From Catonia carolina (lineage: Eukaryota; Arthropoda; Insecta; Hemiptera; Achilidae): DNA of 64,000 nt. The notes beneath the pieces were generated by a model. It had not been told where the DNA came from. It was given only the letters and a program-made list of their open reading frames with translations, and made no database searches. This document shows positions 56,655 through 64,000 of the stretch, piece after piece (the first letter of the stretch is position 1; each line of letters begins with the position of its first letter). The stretch lies in NCBI GenBank assembly GCA_035578175.1, contig JAQMRL010000006.1, forward strand, positions 62,102,501 to 62,166,500, read 5' to 3'. Both the position numbers and the translations under genes were made by a program.

Positions 56655-57250
56655 AGTAGCAATTATTCTTAAAATTGTCATCTGTCATTTTCCTTTGTCC
56701 GTCCAACCGTCCACCCTTCTCGTCCAGGTGTCAAAACTACAAGAGATAGCAACAAAGGTTTTTGCGGATTCGTAATCTTTATGACAGGTAGTAGGCCTAA
56801 TTTGGAATTGAAGTTCCGGTTTTGACTGGAAGTCAAGAAACAAAAATCAGGAGCTACAAGAGATAGCAACAAAGGTTTTTTTCGGATTCACAATCTTTAT
56901 AACAGGTAGTAGACCTAATTTTGATTTGAAGTTCCTGTTTTGACCGGAAGTCAAGTAACCAAAGTCAGTAACTACAAGAGATAGCAATAAAGGTTTTTCA
57001 GATTTGTAATCTACACACAAAAAAGTGGGCGTGGGTTGGGGTTGAAGTTCCGTTATCGACCAAAAGTGGTCCAAAACTGAAGTCAAGGAATCAAAGTCGG
57101 AATTTGGAAAAAAAAATAGTGTCATTCGATTCCTCTTAAAGAGTAGAAACAGAAATCACTAATCGTTTTACCATAAATCAAAGGTAGGCCCTAAGCCTTT
57201 TTAAAAACTGCCACCAGCCATGAGACGTGTCATCTCATGAAAGGGATTTT
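56655..57250 (-). repeat. Family D repeat with tandem units, copy 2
   Basis: Inverted relative of the repeat at 19.8-20.6 kb. Three units share CTACAAGAGATAGCAA(C/T)AAAGG, a TTTATxACAGGTAGTAG box and a GAAGTTCCxGTTTTGACCGGAAGTCAAG core; the flanks match the other copy (GTCATCTGTCATTTTCC; ATGAGACGTGTCATCTCATG). Unit numbers and sequences differ between copies. Confidence 0.75.
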
Positions 57251-57479
57251 TTAAATTAATTTTTAATAGAAATGCGTGTCCTGGTCAATGTTTTTTCCCA
57301 GTTTTCCTTGACCATTCCAAGTAAATACCAGATAAATCTATTTTTTTCAATCTATGTAGTACCATAACCTTCCCAATCGCTAAATTCCAAAATTTGATGT
57401 CATATACAATTTATATTTTATTACGTGACAATAAAATTTTATCTATTTATTTGTAAGATGTATGGTGTATGTAATATTT
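57251..57479. other. No gene seen
   Basis: AT-rich spacer. Confidence 0.5.
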
Positions 57480-57545
57480 CACTTTCCCTTACCTGATACC
57501 AATATGTAGGGAAGAAAAGTATTGTTTTCATGAATAATAGAAAAG
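57480..57545 (+). repeat. Family R 5'-end fragment
   Basis: CACTTTCCCTTACC followed by ATGTAGGGAAGAAAAGTATT and GTTTTCATGA matches the sense 5' end of R and stops at the Jockey fragment. Confidence 0.6.
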
Positions 57546-57730
57546 AAAAATTTAACATAAATAACAGAGTTGAGACTCTCATCTTCAACACTAGCTTGTA
57601 GCATCTGTTCCTAATATGTTTAGACCAGGCAAGGCGTCGATCTAAGTGGATTATCAAGTATTTCATATAAACTGACTCAGTAACTGGTCTATCATTTATT
57701 CGGATCTTCGAGATGTTTATTTTCGTAAAA
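57546..57730 (-). pseudogene. Jockey fragment, inverted 5' segment
   Basis: The minus strand reads KINISKIRINDRPVTESVYM, KYLIIHLDRRLAWSKHIRNR: the KYLGxHLDRRLTWxKHI thumb block of Jockey ORF2. It lies head to head with the downstream part of the same protein region on the + strand. Confidence 0.75.
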
Positions 57731-57744
57731 TAAATTTAATATGT

Positions 57745-57970
57745 TAAGTCAAAAATACTTCGAAACATCATGGACTCACCTTGGTACATATCCAACACTA
57801 TATTGCACAGAGACACGAACACTCCCACGGTACACGAAGCTATACAGAAATTTTGCACCAGTTACCAAACAAGACTTGAAAATCATCAGAATCCAGAAGC
57901 CATCAATCTCCTAGACAACAGTGGAACACACAGAAGACTATACAGACTACACCCTACAGATTTATTTTAA
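57745..57970 (+). pseudogene. Jockey fragment, 3' segment
   Basis: The plus strand reads SKILRNIMDSPWYISNTILH, RDTNTPTVHEAIQKFCTSYQ, TRLENHQNPEAINLLDNSGT, HRRLYRLHPTDLF-stop (57968-57970). An intact 66-codon C-terminus of Jockey ORF2 (APWYVSNxxxHRDLNxPTV...RLxxHPN...RRLxRxxPxDL). Confidence 0.8.
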
Positions 57971-58996
57971 TATGTGATTGTGTAATTTATTTTACATTCC
58001 TGGCAAGATCAATTCAACAAAATTGGAAATTTTATAGAGTAATACCAGGGGGAATTACTTACTCAAGATTTATACTTACAACACATCTACTCATTGTTCT
58101 ATGAGAGTAGATCGTAGATTTAGAGTTATTCAAAAAAAAAAAATATGTTCGATTTGTCGTTAATTATTTTTACCTTCCATTTCTTATACCGTTTTCTATT
58201 ATACACAATGATCTTTTATCAACTTTTAAGACCACTGTATTTTTGGACTTAAAAACGTTGAAAAATTAAAAAAAAAACCAATGTTGGTATTTTTACAAAA
58301 GAAGTTTTTGAGGAAAGATAAAATTTTTTTGACAAAAAGGAAAAAAGAAGTTAAGTCAACTAAAGTAAAAAAAGAAGAAGAATCTAAAGAATTATACAAG
58401 CGCAGAAATGACAAAACGAGTAAGTAGAAAAACCCCGATAAATGGGACAAAAAAATTGAAGGGAAACGGAAAAGATGTGATGATGATAAAATAAAATTCA
58501 GAAAAAAATTGAAAGATAGTTGAAAACTATGGAAATGAACACTGGGAATTGAATAGAAATAATTCTATTGGAAAAAGTTTCATATAAAAGTTAGTATAGC
58601 AGTTTTTTTAAACAAAAACTTATCTGATTACTGCAAATTTTGCATTTGCCATTTTTGTGATCTCATTACGCGGTAGAGTTTTAATATGAATTCAAATTAG
58701 GAACTAGATAATCTAAACTTAGATGTTTTCTTGAAAATAACTAAGTTTGTGTACAAAGGACTGATTGATTTGTTTGAAATATGCATAAATTAAATGCAGT
58801 GTTATCTTAAATTATTTTGTTTTTTGTTTTTACCAGTTGAGGACCTTAATACAAAAAAGAAAGTGATGGTGTTACATGAAAAAGAAATCTGTGAATCATT
58901 TTGGAAGTCTCAAAGTTATGTACAATCGTTGAGATTAAGGATCCCAGTTTCACAGAAAGTTCACTAAACTTTAAATTAGTGGTACCAAATTAATAA
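57971..58996. other. No gene seen
   Basis: AT-rich spacer. Confidence 0.5.
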
Positions 58997-59278
58997 TGTA
59001 GGCAATCTATAACAAATACTGTCGCTGACCGGGGTTGACGATTCGTGGCAAAACCTTGCTTGCGATATTGGTGGCCCTGAAAAGGGCAGTTTGGTGTTTT
59101 GTGGTGGCCCTGAAAGGGCCGTGTATGTTTTACTGTTGGCCTTGAAAAAGACCGTTGTAAATGGCAGGAAGCGGAGAGACGGCGTGTTGAGAGCGAAGCT
59201 CGAAGACTCACGGCTCGGCTACCGGGTTCAGGCTTATCTCTCCCTTAGCAGCAGTTGCGTCTCCACTGCACCGTGACA
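58997..59278 (+). mobile_element. Possible solo/5' LTR
   Basis: A segment starting TGTAGG and ending GTGACA, followed after one base by TGGCGACCCCC at 59280, could be an LTR (TG...CA) and a tRNA primer-binding site, with the GC-rich DNA downstream as the leader of a Gypsy-like retroelement. No second LTR, gag or pol is visible, so this stays a hypothesis. Confidence 0.3.
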
Positions 59279-59790
59279 ATGGCGACCCCCAGAGCCTCGC
59301 AGTGTCGGGTTGGCGTAGGCCGTCGGCCGATAGCTCGGTCGAAGCGGTTCTCTCCGGTCCCGCGCTAGACCCCGTCTTCACAGTGATGCAATCAGGCACG
59401 CACGGGCTTCGTTCGGCGGCCGGTTAGACGAAGGCTAACCGGAACGGGAATGTGCGTCCGCCACAGGTAGCTTCGACCAGGGATGCTGCGTCTGGTATCG
59501 GCTGGGTTTTTTCTTTCTTGCTAGCTCTCTTCTTTTTTGTTCTTCCCAGTTCGGGAGTTGGATGGCGAGTGCACCTCGCGGGCCAGTGCAGCCACTTAAA
59601 TCCTCCTCCGGCGATTCCACTTCATGGTGGAGGGGAAGCTCTGCATGCTGCGCTTTGGTAGCGCTCCCCGCGGCAAGCAAGTTTTGGGGCCGTATATGCA
59701 GCGCTGATAATGGAAGGGGGATATCGGCAACAATATCTTATCCACAAAAGTTAACTTCTCAACAATTTAGGCATTTCGGGAGGATGTGAG
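59010..59790. other. GC-rich island
   Basis: About 780 bp rich in G+C and CpG inside AT-rich DNA. ORFs of 61-81 codons on both strands overlap one another and show no recognised domain; the + strand one from 59562 (MASAPRGPVQPL) could be a leader or gag start if the LTR reading is right. Could also be a relic promoter/exon or a piece of a histone repeat unit. Confidence 0.6.
59073..59153 (-). promoter_or_regulatory. Three tandem histone-type 3' stem-loops
   Basis: On the minus strand three elements ~33 bp apart match the metazoan replication-dependent histone mRNA 3' stem-loop (GGYYYTTTTCARRRCC then ACCA): GGTCTTTTTCAAGGCCAACA (59153 down), GGCCCTTTCAGGGCCACCA (59120 down, one loop base short) and TGCCCTTTTCAGGGCCACCA (59088 down). 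In histone mRNAs this structure binds SLBP and directs U7-dependent cleavage. No histone ORF (for example the ends of H2A, H2B, H3 or H4) lies upstream on that strand, and no clear purine-rich downstream element is seen. Confidence 0.7.
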
Positions 59791-60049
59791 TTTAAAAATA
59801 TTTTTGGGGCCATAAGCTACCAAGCCTTCTTGCTACTTACTTGCAACTATTTTCTGTAACAGTGCCTACAATGTGCAAAAATATACAAGGCATACTCGTA
59901 AAGTAAGGGTCGTTTAGTAAGAGATGCAACACTGTACCAGGTTCTTTTAACCGCTCTGCATAGAAGTTTGCGCCCTAAAAATAGAGCCATTTGACAATGT
60001 CAGTCTTTGAGCCCTTCTACTTGCTATTCTACGTTGATAAAGGTACATC
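59791..60049. other. Spacer
   Basis: Unassigned DNA leading into the mariner fragment. TACTCGTAAAGTAAGGGTCG at 59893 may be a worn mariner end. Confidence 0.4.
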
Positions 60050-60500
60050 TACTTAATGAAGAAACATAACAACAGTCAAATGCAATGGTACCATTCAACT
60101 TTACCAAAACCAAACATATAAATATCTTTTTTTTGTAAGTTGAAAAGAGAAACCGTTCTTTGAAAAATGTGATCCGAAATCGACGGCGTGGAAAACTGTT
60201 GTCCGAAATTGTTCTTTATGACAACACGTACCCTTACACTGCTGCCGAAACCAAGAAGAAGATTTAAGATTTTATTTTGGAAATTTTTCATAATCTACTT
60301 ACAGTCCTGACCTTGCAATTAACGTTTCTTTCTTCTTACACTTGAAACAGTGACTCGATGAGTAATGGTTTGAATTCAACGAGGAACTCAAGACTGCCGT
60401 TGTCAACTAATTAATTTCCGAGGTTGAAAACTTTTATACGAAGGGGTTGAAGAAGCTGGTGCAGCGTTGTGAAGTGAAGGGCGACTATGTAGAAAAGTGA
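60050..60500 (+). pseudogene. Mariner transposase C-terminal half
   Basis: Across frameshifts the plus strand reads ETxQQS..QWYHSTLPKPN, then RRRGKLLSEIVLYDNTYPYT with AAETKKK (the HDNARPHTAxxTKxL second-Asp region with Asp kept and His changed), FILEIFHNLL, then KNFYTKGLKKLVQRCEVKGD and YVEK-stop at 60498-60500. Same subfamily type as the 17.6 kb fragment (RYDKC...DYVEK end). Dead; the N-terminal half is not recognisable. Confidence 0.75.
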
Positions 60501-60599
60501 AATACGAGGTGTGGCTTTTAAATGACAAAACTGACGTTGTAAAAAATTTTTGTTTTATTTTATAAATAATCACTTATTGTCACCGTTAATATACACTCC

Positions 60600-61165
60600 T
60601 TCTCTATCCCTACAACGCTTCATGCGAATTTTCCATTGCAGGAAACAGTGCTAGACGTCATCTTCTGTCAGCTCCTTCAGGACACGTGCCATTTTCTCTT
60701 TTACAGCTTCCCCAGACTCAAATCTTGTCCCTTTTAATGCAGATTTTACTTTAGGGAAGAGATAGAAGTCACATGGTGCAAGATCTGGTGAATAAGGTGG
60801 ATGTTCTAACGCTGAAATGTTGTACTTGGCTAGGAACCTCTTGTAAGATAACGCGGAATGAGCTGACGCATTGTCTTGGTGGAGAATCCATGATTTGTCC
60901 TTCCACATTTCGGGGCGTTTTTTCCTTACTCTTTGACGTAGTTTAGAAAATACCTCAAGGTGGTAATATTGATTATTTGTTTGACTTTCAGGAACCCAGT
61001 AAAGGTACACAATCCCATGGATTAAAAAAAACAATCATCATTGCTTTAAATTTTGACTTGTTCAATCGAGCTTTTTTGGCTCTCGGTGAGTGTATGGATT
61101 GGCACTTCGTTTCCAAATCATAAGTAAAAAACCACGTTTAATCACATATTATTATCTTCTACATG
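60600..61165 (-). pseudogene. Mariner transposase, left arm of the palindrome
   Basis: The minus strand reads TWFFTYDLETKCQSIHS, KKARLNKSKFKAMMIVFF, then after a frameshift IHGIVYLYWVPESQTNNQYY, VRKKRPEMWKDKSWILHQDN, ASAHSALSYKRFLAKYNIS, HPPYSPDLAPCDFYLFPKVK, FESGEAVKEKMARVLKELTE, DDV and, past a stop at 60655-60657, HCFLQWKIRMKRCRDREG. The second and third catalytic Asp positions (HQDN, SPDLAPCD) are kept, but the first is in a stop-interrupted segment and the helix-turn-helix is absent. Confidence 0.9.
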
Positions 61166-61167
61166 TT

Positions 61168-61355
61168 CTCTAAGGTGAAATCTGGATTAAAATGGACAAG
61201 ATTTGAGTCTGTGGAAGCTGTAAAAGAGAAAGCGGCATGTGTTCTGAAGGAGCTGACAGAAAATGACTTCCAGCATTGTTTCCAATAATGGAAAATTCGT
61301 ATGGAGCGTTGTAGAGATAAAGAACGAGTGTATATTGAAGGTGACAATAAGTGAA
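61168..61355 (+). pseudogene. Mariner transposase C-terminus, right arm
   Basis: The plus strand reads KVKSGLKWTRFESVEAVKEK, AACVLKELTENDFQHCFQ-stop, WKIRMERCRDKERVYIEGDN. It repeats the C-terminus of the left arm in opposite orientation with many substitutions, so it came from a related but separate copy, or the two arms have diverged since joining. Confidence 0.85.
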
Positions 61356-61421
61356 TATGTATAAAATAAAAACAAAATTTTTTACAACGTCAGTCTCATT
61401 ATTTAATAGACACACCTCGTA

Positions 61422-62374
61422 TGCCTCGTTTTTATTAATATTCTTACAACATGCTATTACTGAAAATTACTAATAAATTTAATTAATATTAATTAAAATT
61501 CATGTTTGCATTTTCATAACTGATTACTATATGATAATTTGTTACATTAAAGAACCGTTATCATTATTATTACTTTTTTTTATAAAATATTAGGCTAATT
61601 TTAGATAATATTGTCGATTGTAGGGTGGAGGCTTATATACAAGGAACACAGGTTAAGTTATAGAAAAGGAGAAAAAGAGAGAAGAAAAAGGGTGCAGTAA
61701 GTGGATGAATACAAACGAAGGATGGGAGAGATTGTTAAAAAGAAAGGATGAATTGCTTTTTCAGTTCAGCCACCAACAAGTGCCTGCCATCTAAAGCCAT
61801 TATTCTTTACCCTATTATATTTTAAAACCGTTAAACGATTATAAATGGCATTGTTTGCTAAAAATTACACAGAAAGTATTGTACTAAAAAGAAGTAAAAG
61901 TTTATTTATTTATTTATAGTATATTCAATAAATCTTATTTAATGACTAAATTTCTGGAATTTGTTCATAAATTTCTATCTGGAATAAATGATACTTGAAA
62001 AGTAAGAAATTTAAATCATTACGTAGAAAATAAACAATACTTTTTGTTCTAATAAACCTCTAGTGATTTAGTAATTTTTATAAGAAATTTTAGGTATGAA
62101 CTTTGTTTTATTATTATCAAATCAGGAAAATTACAATCAGTTAATTTATACAGGAACAAGAACAATAAGTAATAAGTTGAACACTAGATATATATCTCGT
62201 TTTATTTCTATTTCCAATATTGGATCACTACAGTCAACTTTCAGTCAAACGGATTGTTTGATTTATTTTCTTTTATCCCCCACTTCTTCATATTATCAGA
62301 TCTGGCCCTCCTCTCCACGTCAGTTGTGTTATATTGTCGAACTTTTCTGATTTGTTAGTGGCAATTGAATTTTT
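61422..62374. other. No gene seen
   Basis: AT-rich spacer; a purine-rich GAGAAAAAGAGAGAAG run near 61668. Confidence 0.5.
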
Positions 62375-63000
62375 TTTTAATTTATTTAAGGTAACATTGA
62401 CTACAATGTCATTAGCGACCACGTTACATATAAATACATGAAGTATAAAACTTCCAAAGAAGACATAAACAAACACAATAAGGTCATAAATAAAAACATA
62501 ATGAAAAATTAGGTAGGTTCAATTAAAATGTAGACAACATAAAAATAAAAAATAGAAAATAGAATGACACAATGAAAAACAACACATGATTTTACAATTA
62601 TGTCAAATCCGAAATTTTAAAAACATTTATTGTGTTTTGAACCGCTACGGTCTACCAAATAAGTGCTAAAATGTTGTTAATTTTAAATACTGTTCGTGTG
62701 GACTATGTAGTTTGGCAATCTGTGATGATGTGTTCAATTGAACGTGGCGTGTTGCAAAGTACATTGTGTGGTTCATCTTTCTTCAGTAAGTGTTTGTGTG
62801 TAAGTGTAGAGTGACCAATGCGTAATCGAGTATATAGTACTCTATGCCTTCGAAGCTCCAAGTGAGGCTGAGGGTTTTCAAAAATATATTTTCTGATGTG
62901 GTGAAGTTTCGTTGGAGGATGTTAAGACCAGATTTGGTTCCAGTGTTGTTTAATTTGGTTGTGCAGATGTCTCCTGATATCTGTATGAGACGAGAGATGT
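62375..63000 (-). pseudogene. I-clade-like LINE 3' end with RNase H-distal region
   Basis: The minus strand reads DKHLSSHTDIRRHLHNQIKQ, HWNQIW, KLHHIRKYIF, ELRRHRVLYTRLRIGHSTLT, HKHLLKKDEPHNVLCNTPRS, IEHIITDC, then a degraded 3' part. RLRIGHxxLTHxxLL...PxC..C..xxxxEHIxxDC is the region after the RNase H domain in I/R1/Jockey-type LINEs. Stops occur inside. Its 3' end near 62380-62430 (GTGGTCGCTAATGACATTGT, AGTCAATGTTACCTTAAATA) resembles the SINE B tail. Confidence 0.8.
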
Positions 63001-63059
63001 TTATCTATCAGTAAGATCTTTAACGCCTTGAATTGAATTTTTAAGTACTTAAGTATTGG

Positions 63060-63690
63060 TTCATCTCTCGTCTTAAAATTATGTTGTACGTTATCCCCAG
63101 GGTGTTAAGATCGTTGTTCATCTCCTGTACCTAGCCATTCTGTTATTTTTATTGCATGAGCTGATTGAGAAGTTTCTTTGCGAGCCTTGTTTTTGGAATC
63201 CTTATTAGGTGGCTGAAGAATGACGATGTCTTTGCTCATTGAGTCTGTTATCTGATCATTTTCTATGTAGTGTGTATTGTTGGGCACGAGCCACCATTTC
63301 CCGTAGGACTGATATTTAAAGTTGAGAATGGTTTTTAATATTCGTCTATCAATTTTCTGGAGACTGTCAATTGTAAATTTGGTGTTCAACCTGAAAAGAG
63401 TTTCGCAAGCTTAAGTGGCTTTGGGTTTTAAAACAGTATTGTAATGTCGTAATTTGGCTTTTATGGACAGCGATTTCCTTTTATATAAACAAAGGTTAAG
63501 TTTTTGGATTAATTTAGGTTTGTTGGTGCGATTTTTTATTTTTATTTTTTGTTGAAGTTGTAGGTTATTTTTTCACCTAGGTATCTGATTTGAAATCGTT
63601 ACCGTCTGTTAATCGCAAAGTTTTGATTCCTGTTTTGTATGTTGGTATGACTTCTGTCTTTTCAAATGAAATTTGGAGACCTACTTTATA
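63060..63690 (-). pseudogene. RTE-like LINE thumb and downstream region
   Basis: The minus strand reads KVGLQISFEKTEVIPTYKTG, YLGEKIT-like, KRKSLSIKAKLRHYNTVLKP, CETLFRLNTKFTIDSLQKID, RRILKTILNFKYQSYGKWWL, VPNNTHYIENDQITDSMSKD. This is the post-catalytic LxISxxKTE...KxLSxKAKLRHYNTVIKPECLYxxETL...IERRILRxI...GxWxxxxNxxxYxxxxxITDxMRK block. It differs in type from the neighbouring I-like piece, so one may have landed next to or in the other. Confidence 0.75.
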
Positions 63691-63924
63691 CATCATTATC
63701 ATAGAATAAAACATTAATAGCAAATTTTACGGAATAATGATTTTGTAATTCTTTTTAAACTTTTTCGAAATTTTGTTCTTCAACTAAGATAAATTAATTT
63801 ATTTTGAAATGATTAAGTAAATTTTTTTGTAGGAAAATTAAATAGAAACTAATGATACCGATTTAATTATGCTTTATAACTTTTTTCATCTCTAATAAGT
63901 GTACGTTACGATCTGTTCAATTCA
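63691..63924. other. Spacer
   Basis: AT-rich, no feature recognised. Confidence 0.5.
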
Positions 63925-64000
63925 GAACAGTAAGCAACCCCACGAACCAATGAGATGAGGATGATGTGTATGACGTATAAATGATATGTGTTATTGTACA
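63925..64000 (-). mobile_element. SINE A copy 3, cut by the window end
   Basis: GCAACCCCACGAACCAATGAG, ATGAGGATGATGTGTATGAC and TAAATGATATGTGTTATTGTACA are the minus-strand image of the SINE A body (compare 3660-3730). Its head would lie beyond the window. Confidence 0.8.

Larger units (their letters stand above)
60505..61419. mobile_element. Palindromic mariner with two 3' ends
   Basis: A 915-bp unit flanked by TA (60503-60504 and 61420-61421), ends CGAGGTGTG(G/T)CT. From the left end the minus strand carries a mariner 3' end; from the right end the plus strand carries the same 3' end. The shared inverted part is about 250 bp and includes CTGACGTTGTAAAAAATTTT and the end of the transposase ORF. 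Both halves are 3' parts of the gene, joined near 61165, so no 5' transposon end exists. An ordinary mariner has one 5' and one 3' half. Confidence 0.85.

Noticed and set aside
59435..59789. Overlapping ORFs in the GC-rich island as a host gene
   Set aside because: GC-rich DNA has few stops, frames overlap on both strands, and none shows a known domain or convincing start context.

Overview
The window looks like AT-rich, gene-poor nuclear DNA from an arthropod, probably an insect; a hemipteran is possible but that is a weak guess. The evidence is the mix of transposon remnants: R1-, Jockey-, I- and RTE-like LINEs, several mariner lineages, a pogo-like and a Kolobok-like DNA transposon, a Helitron end and tRNA-derived SINEs. 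There is no bacterial or organellar gene organisation. I found no intact host protein-coding gene, no functional tRNA or rRNA gene and no CRISPR array. Almost every recognisable coding segment is a 5'-truncated, frameshifted or stop-interrupted piece of a transposon.

Layout. 0-1.5 kb: an RTE-like LINE 3' end whose GAA tail runs into a GGA microsatellite, then one copy of a ~1 kb repeat (called family R here) and one copy of a ~390 bp AAC-tailed retroposon (called SINE-M). 2.4-3.8 kb: R1-clade LINE C-terminus and a complete tRNA-derived SINE (SINE A) with a perfect 11-bp target-site duplication (TSD). 3.8-6.3 kb: two inverted R copies, a SINE-M with its TSD, an RTE-like LINE with a perfect TSD, and a second LINE piece facing it. 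8.4-11 kb: mariner-like ends and a broken mariner transposase around an internally deleted Jockey. 11.6-13.4 kb: Jockey tail, then a decayed Kolobok-like element starting at a TTAA. 13.9-24.2 kb: three copies of SINE B, a 0.9 kb R copy, a mariner C-terminus, a tandem-structured repeat (family D) and a Jockey reverse-transcriptase piece. 24.6-29.5 kb: LINE and transposase fragments. 29.9-33.3 kb: two SINE-M copies carrying SINE C at the same internal site, one also split by a 617 bp TA-flanked element with inverted ends. 33.4-34.1 kb: the best-preserved RTE-like ORF. 37.9-39.9 kb: SINE-M split by a pogo-like element, itself split by an RTE-like LINE. 43.7-54.6 kb: more R, SINE-M, Jockey and LINE copies and two strong palindromes. 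54.7-57.2 kb: a Helitron 3' end and a second family D copy. 57.5-58.0 kb: a Jockey with a twin-priming-like inversion. 59.0-59.8 kb: a GC-rich island with three tandem histone-type 3' stem-loops on the minus strand and no histone ORF. 60.1-61.4 kb: one mariner interrupted just after its stop codon by a palindromic mariner with two 3' ends. 62.4-63.7 kb: I-like and RTE-like LINE pieces. 63.9 kb to the end: a SINE A copy.

How the pieces relate. The window records layered transposition, and several insertions can be undone on paper because TSDs or empty-site matches survive. SINE B appears to share its 3' tail with the I-like LINE at 62.4 kb, which suggests a SINE-LINE partnership. The RTE-like copies end in GAA repeats, which probably seeded the purine-rich microsatellites. 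All family assignments rest on reading translations and motifs by eye, without a database search.
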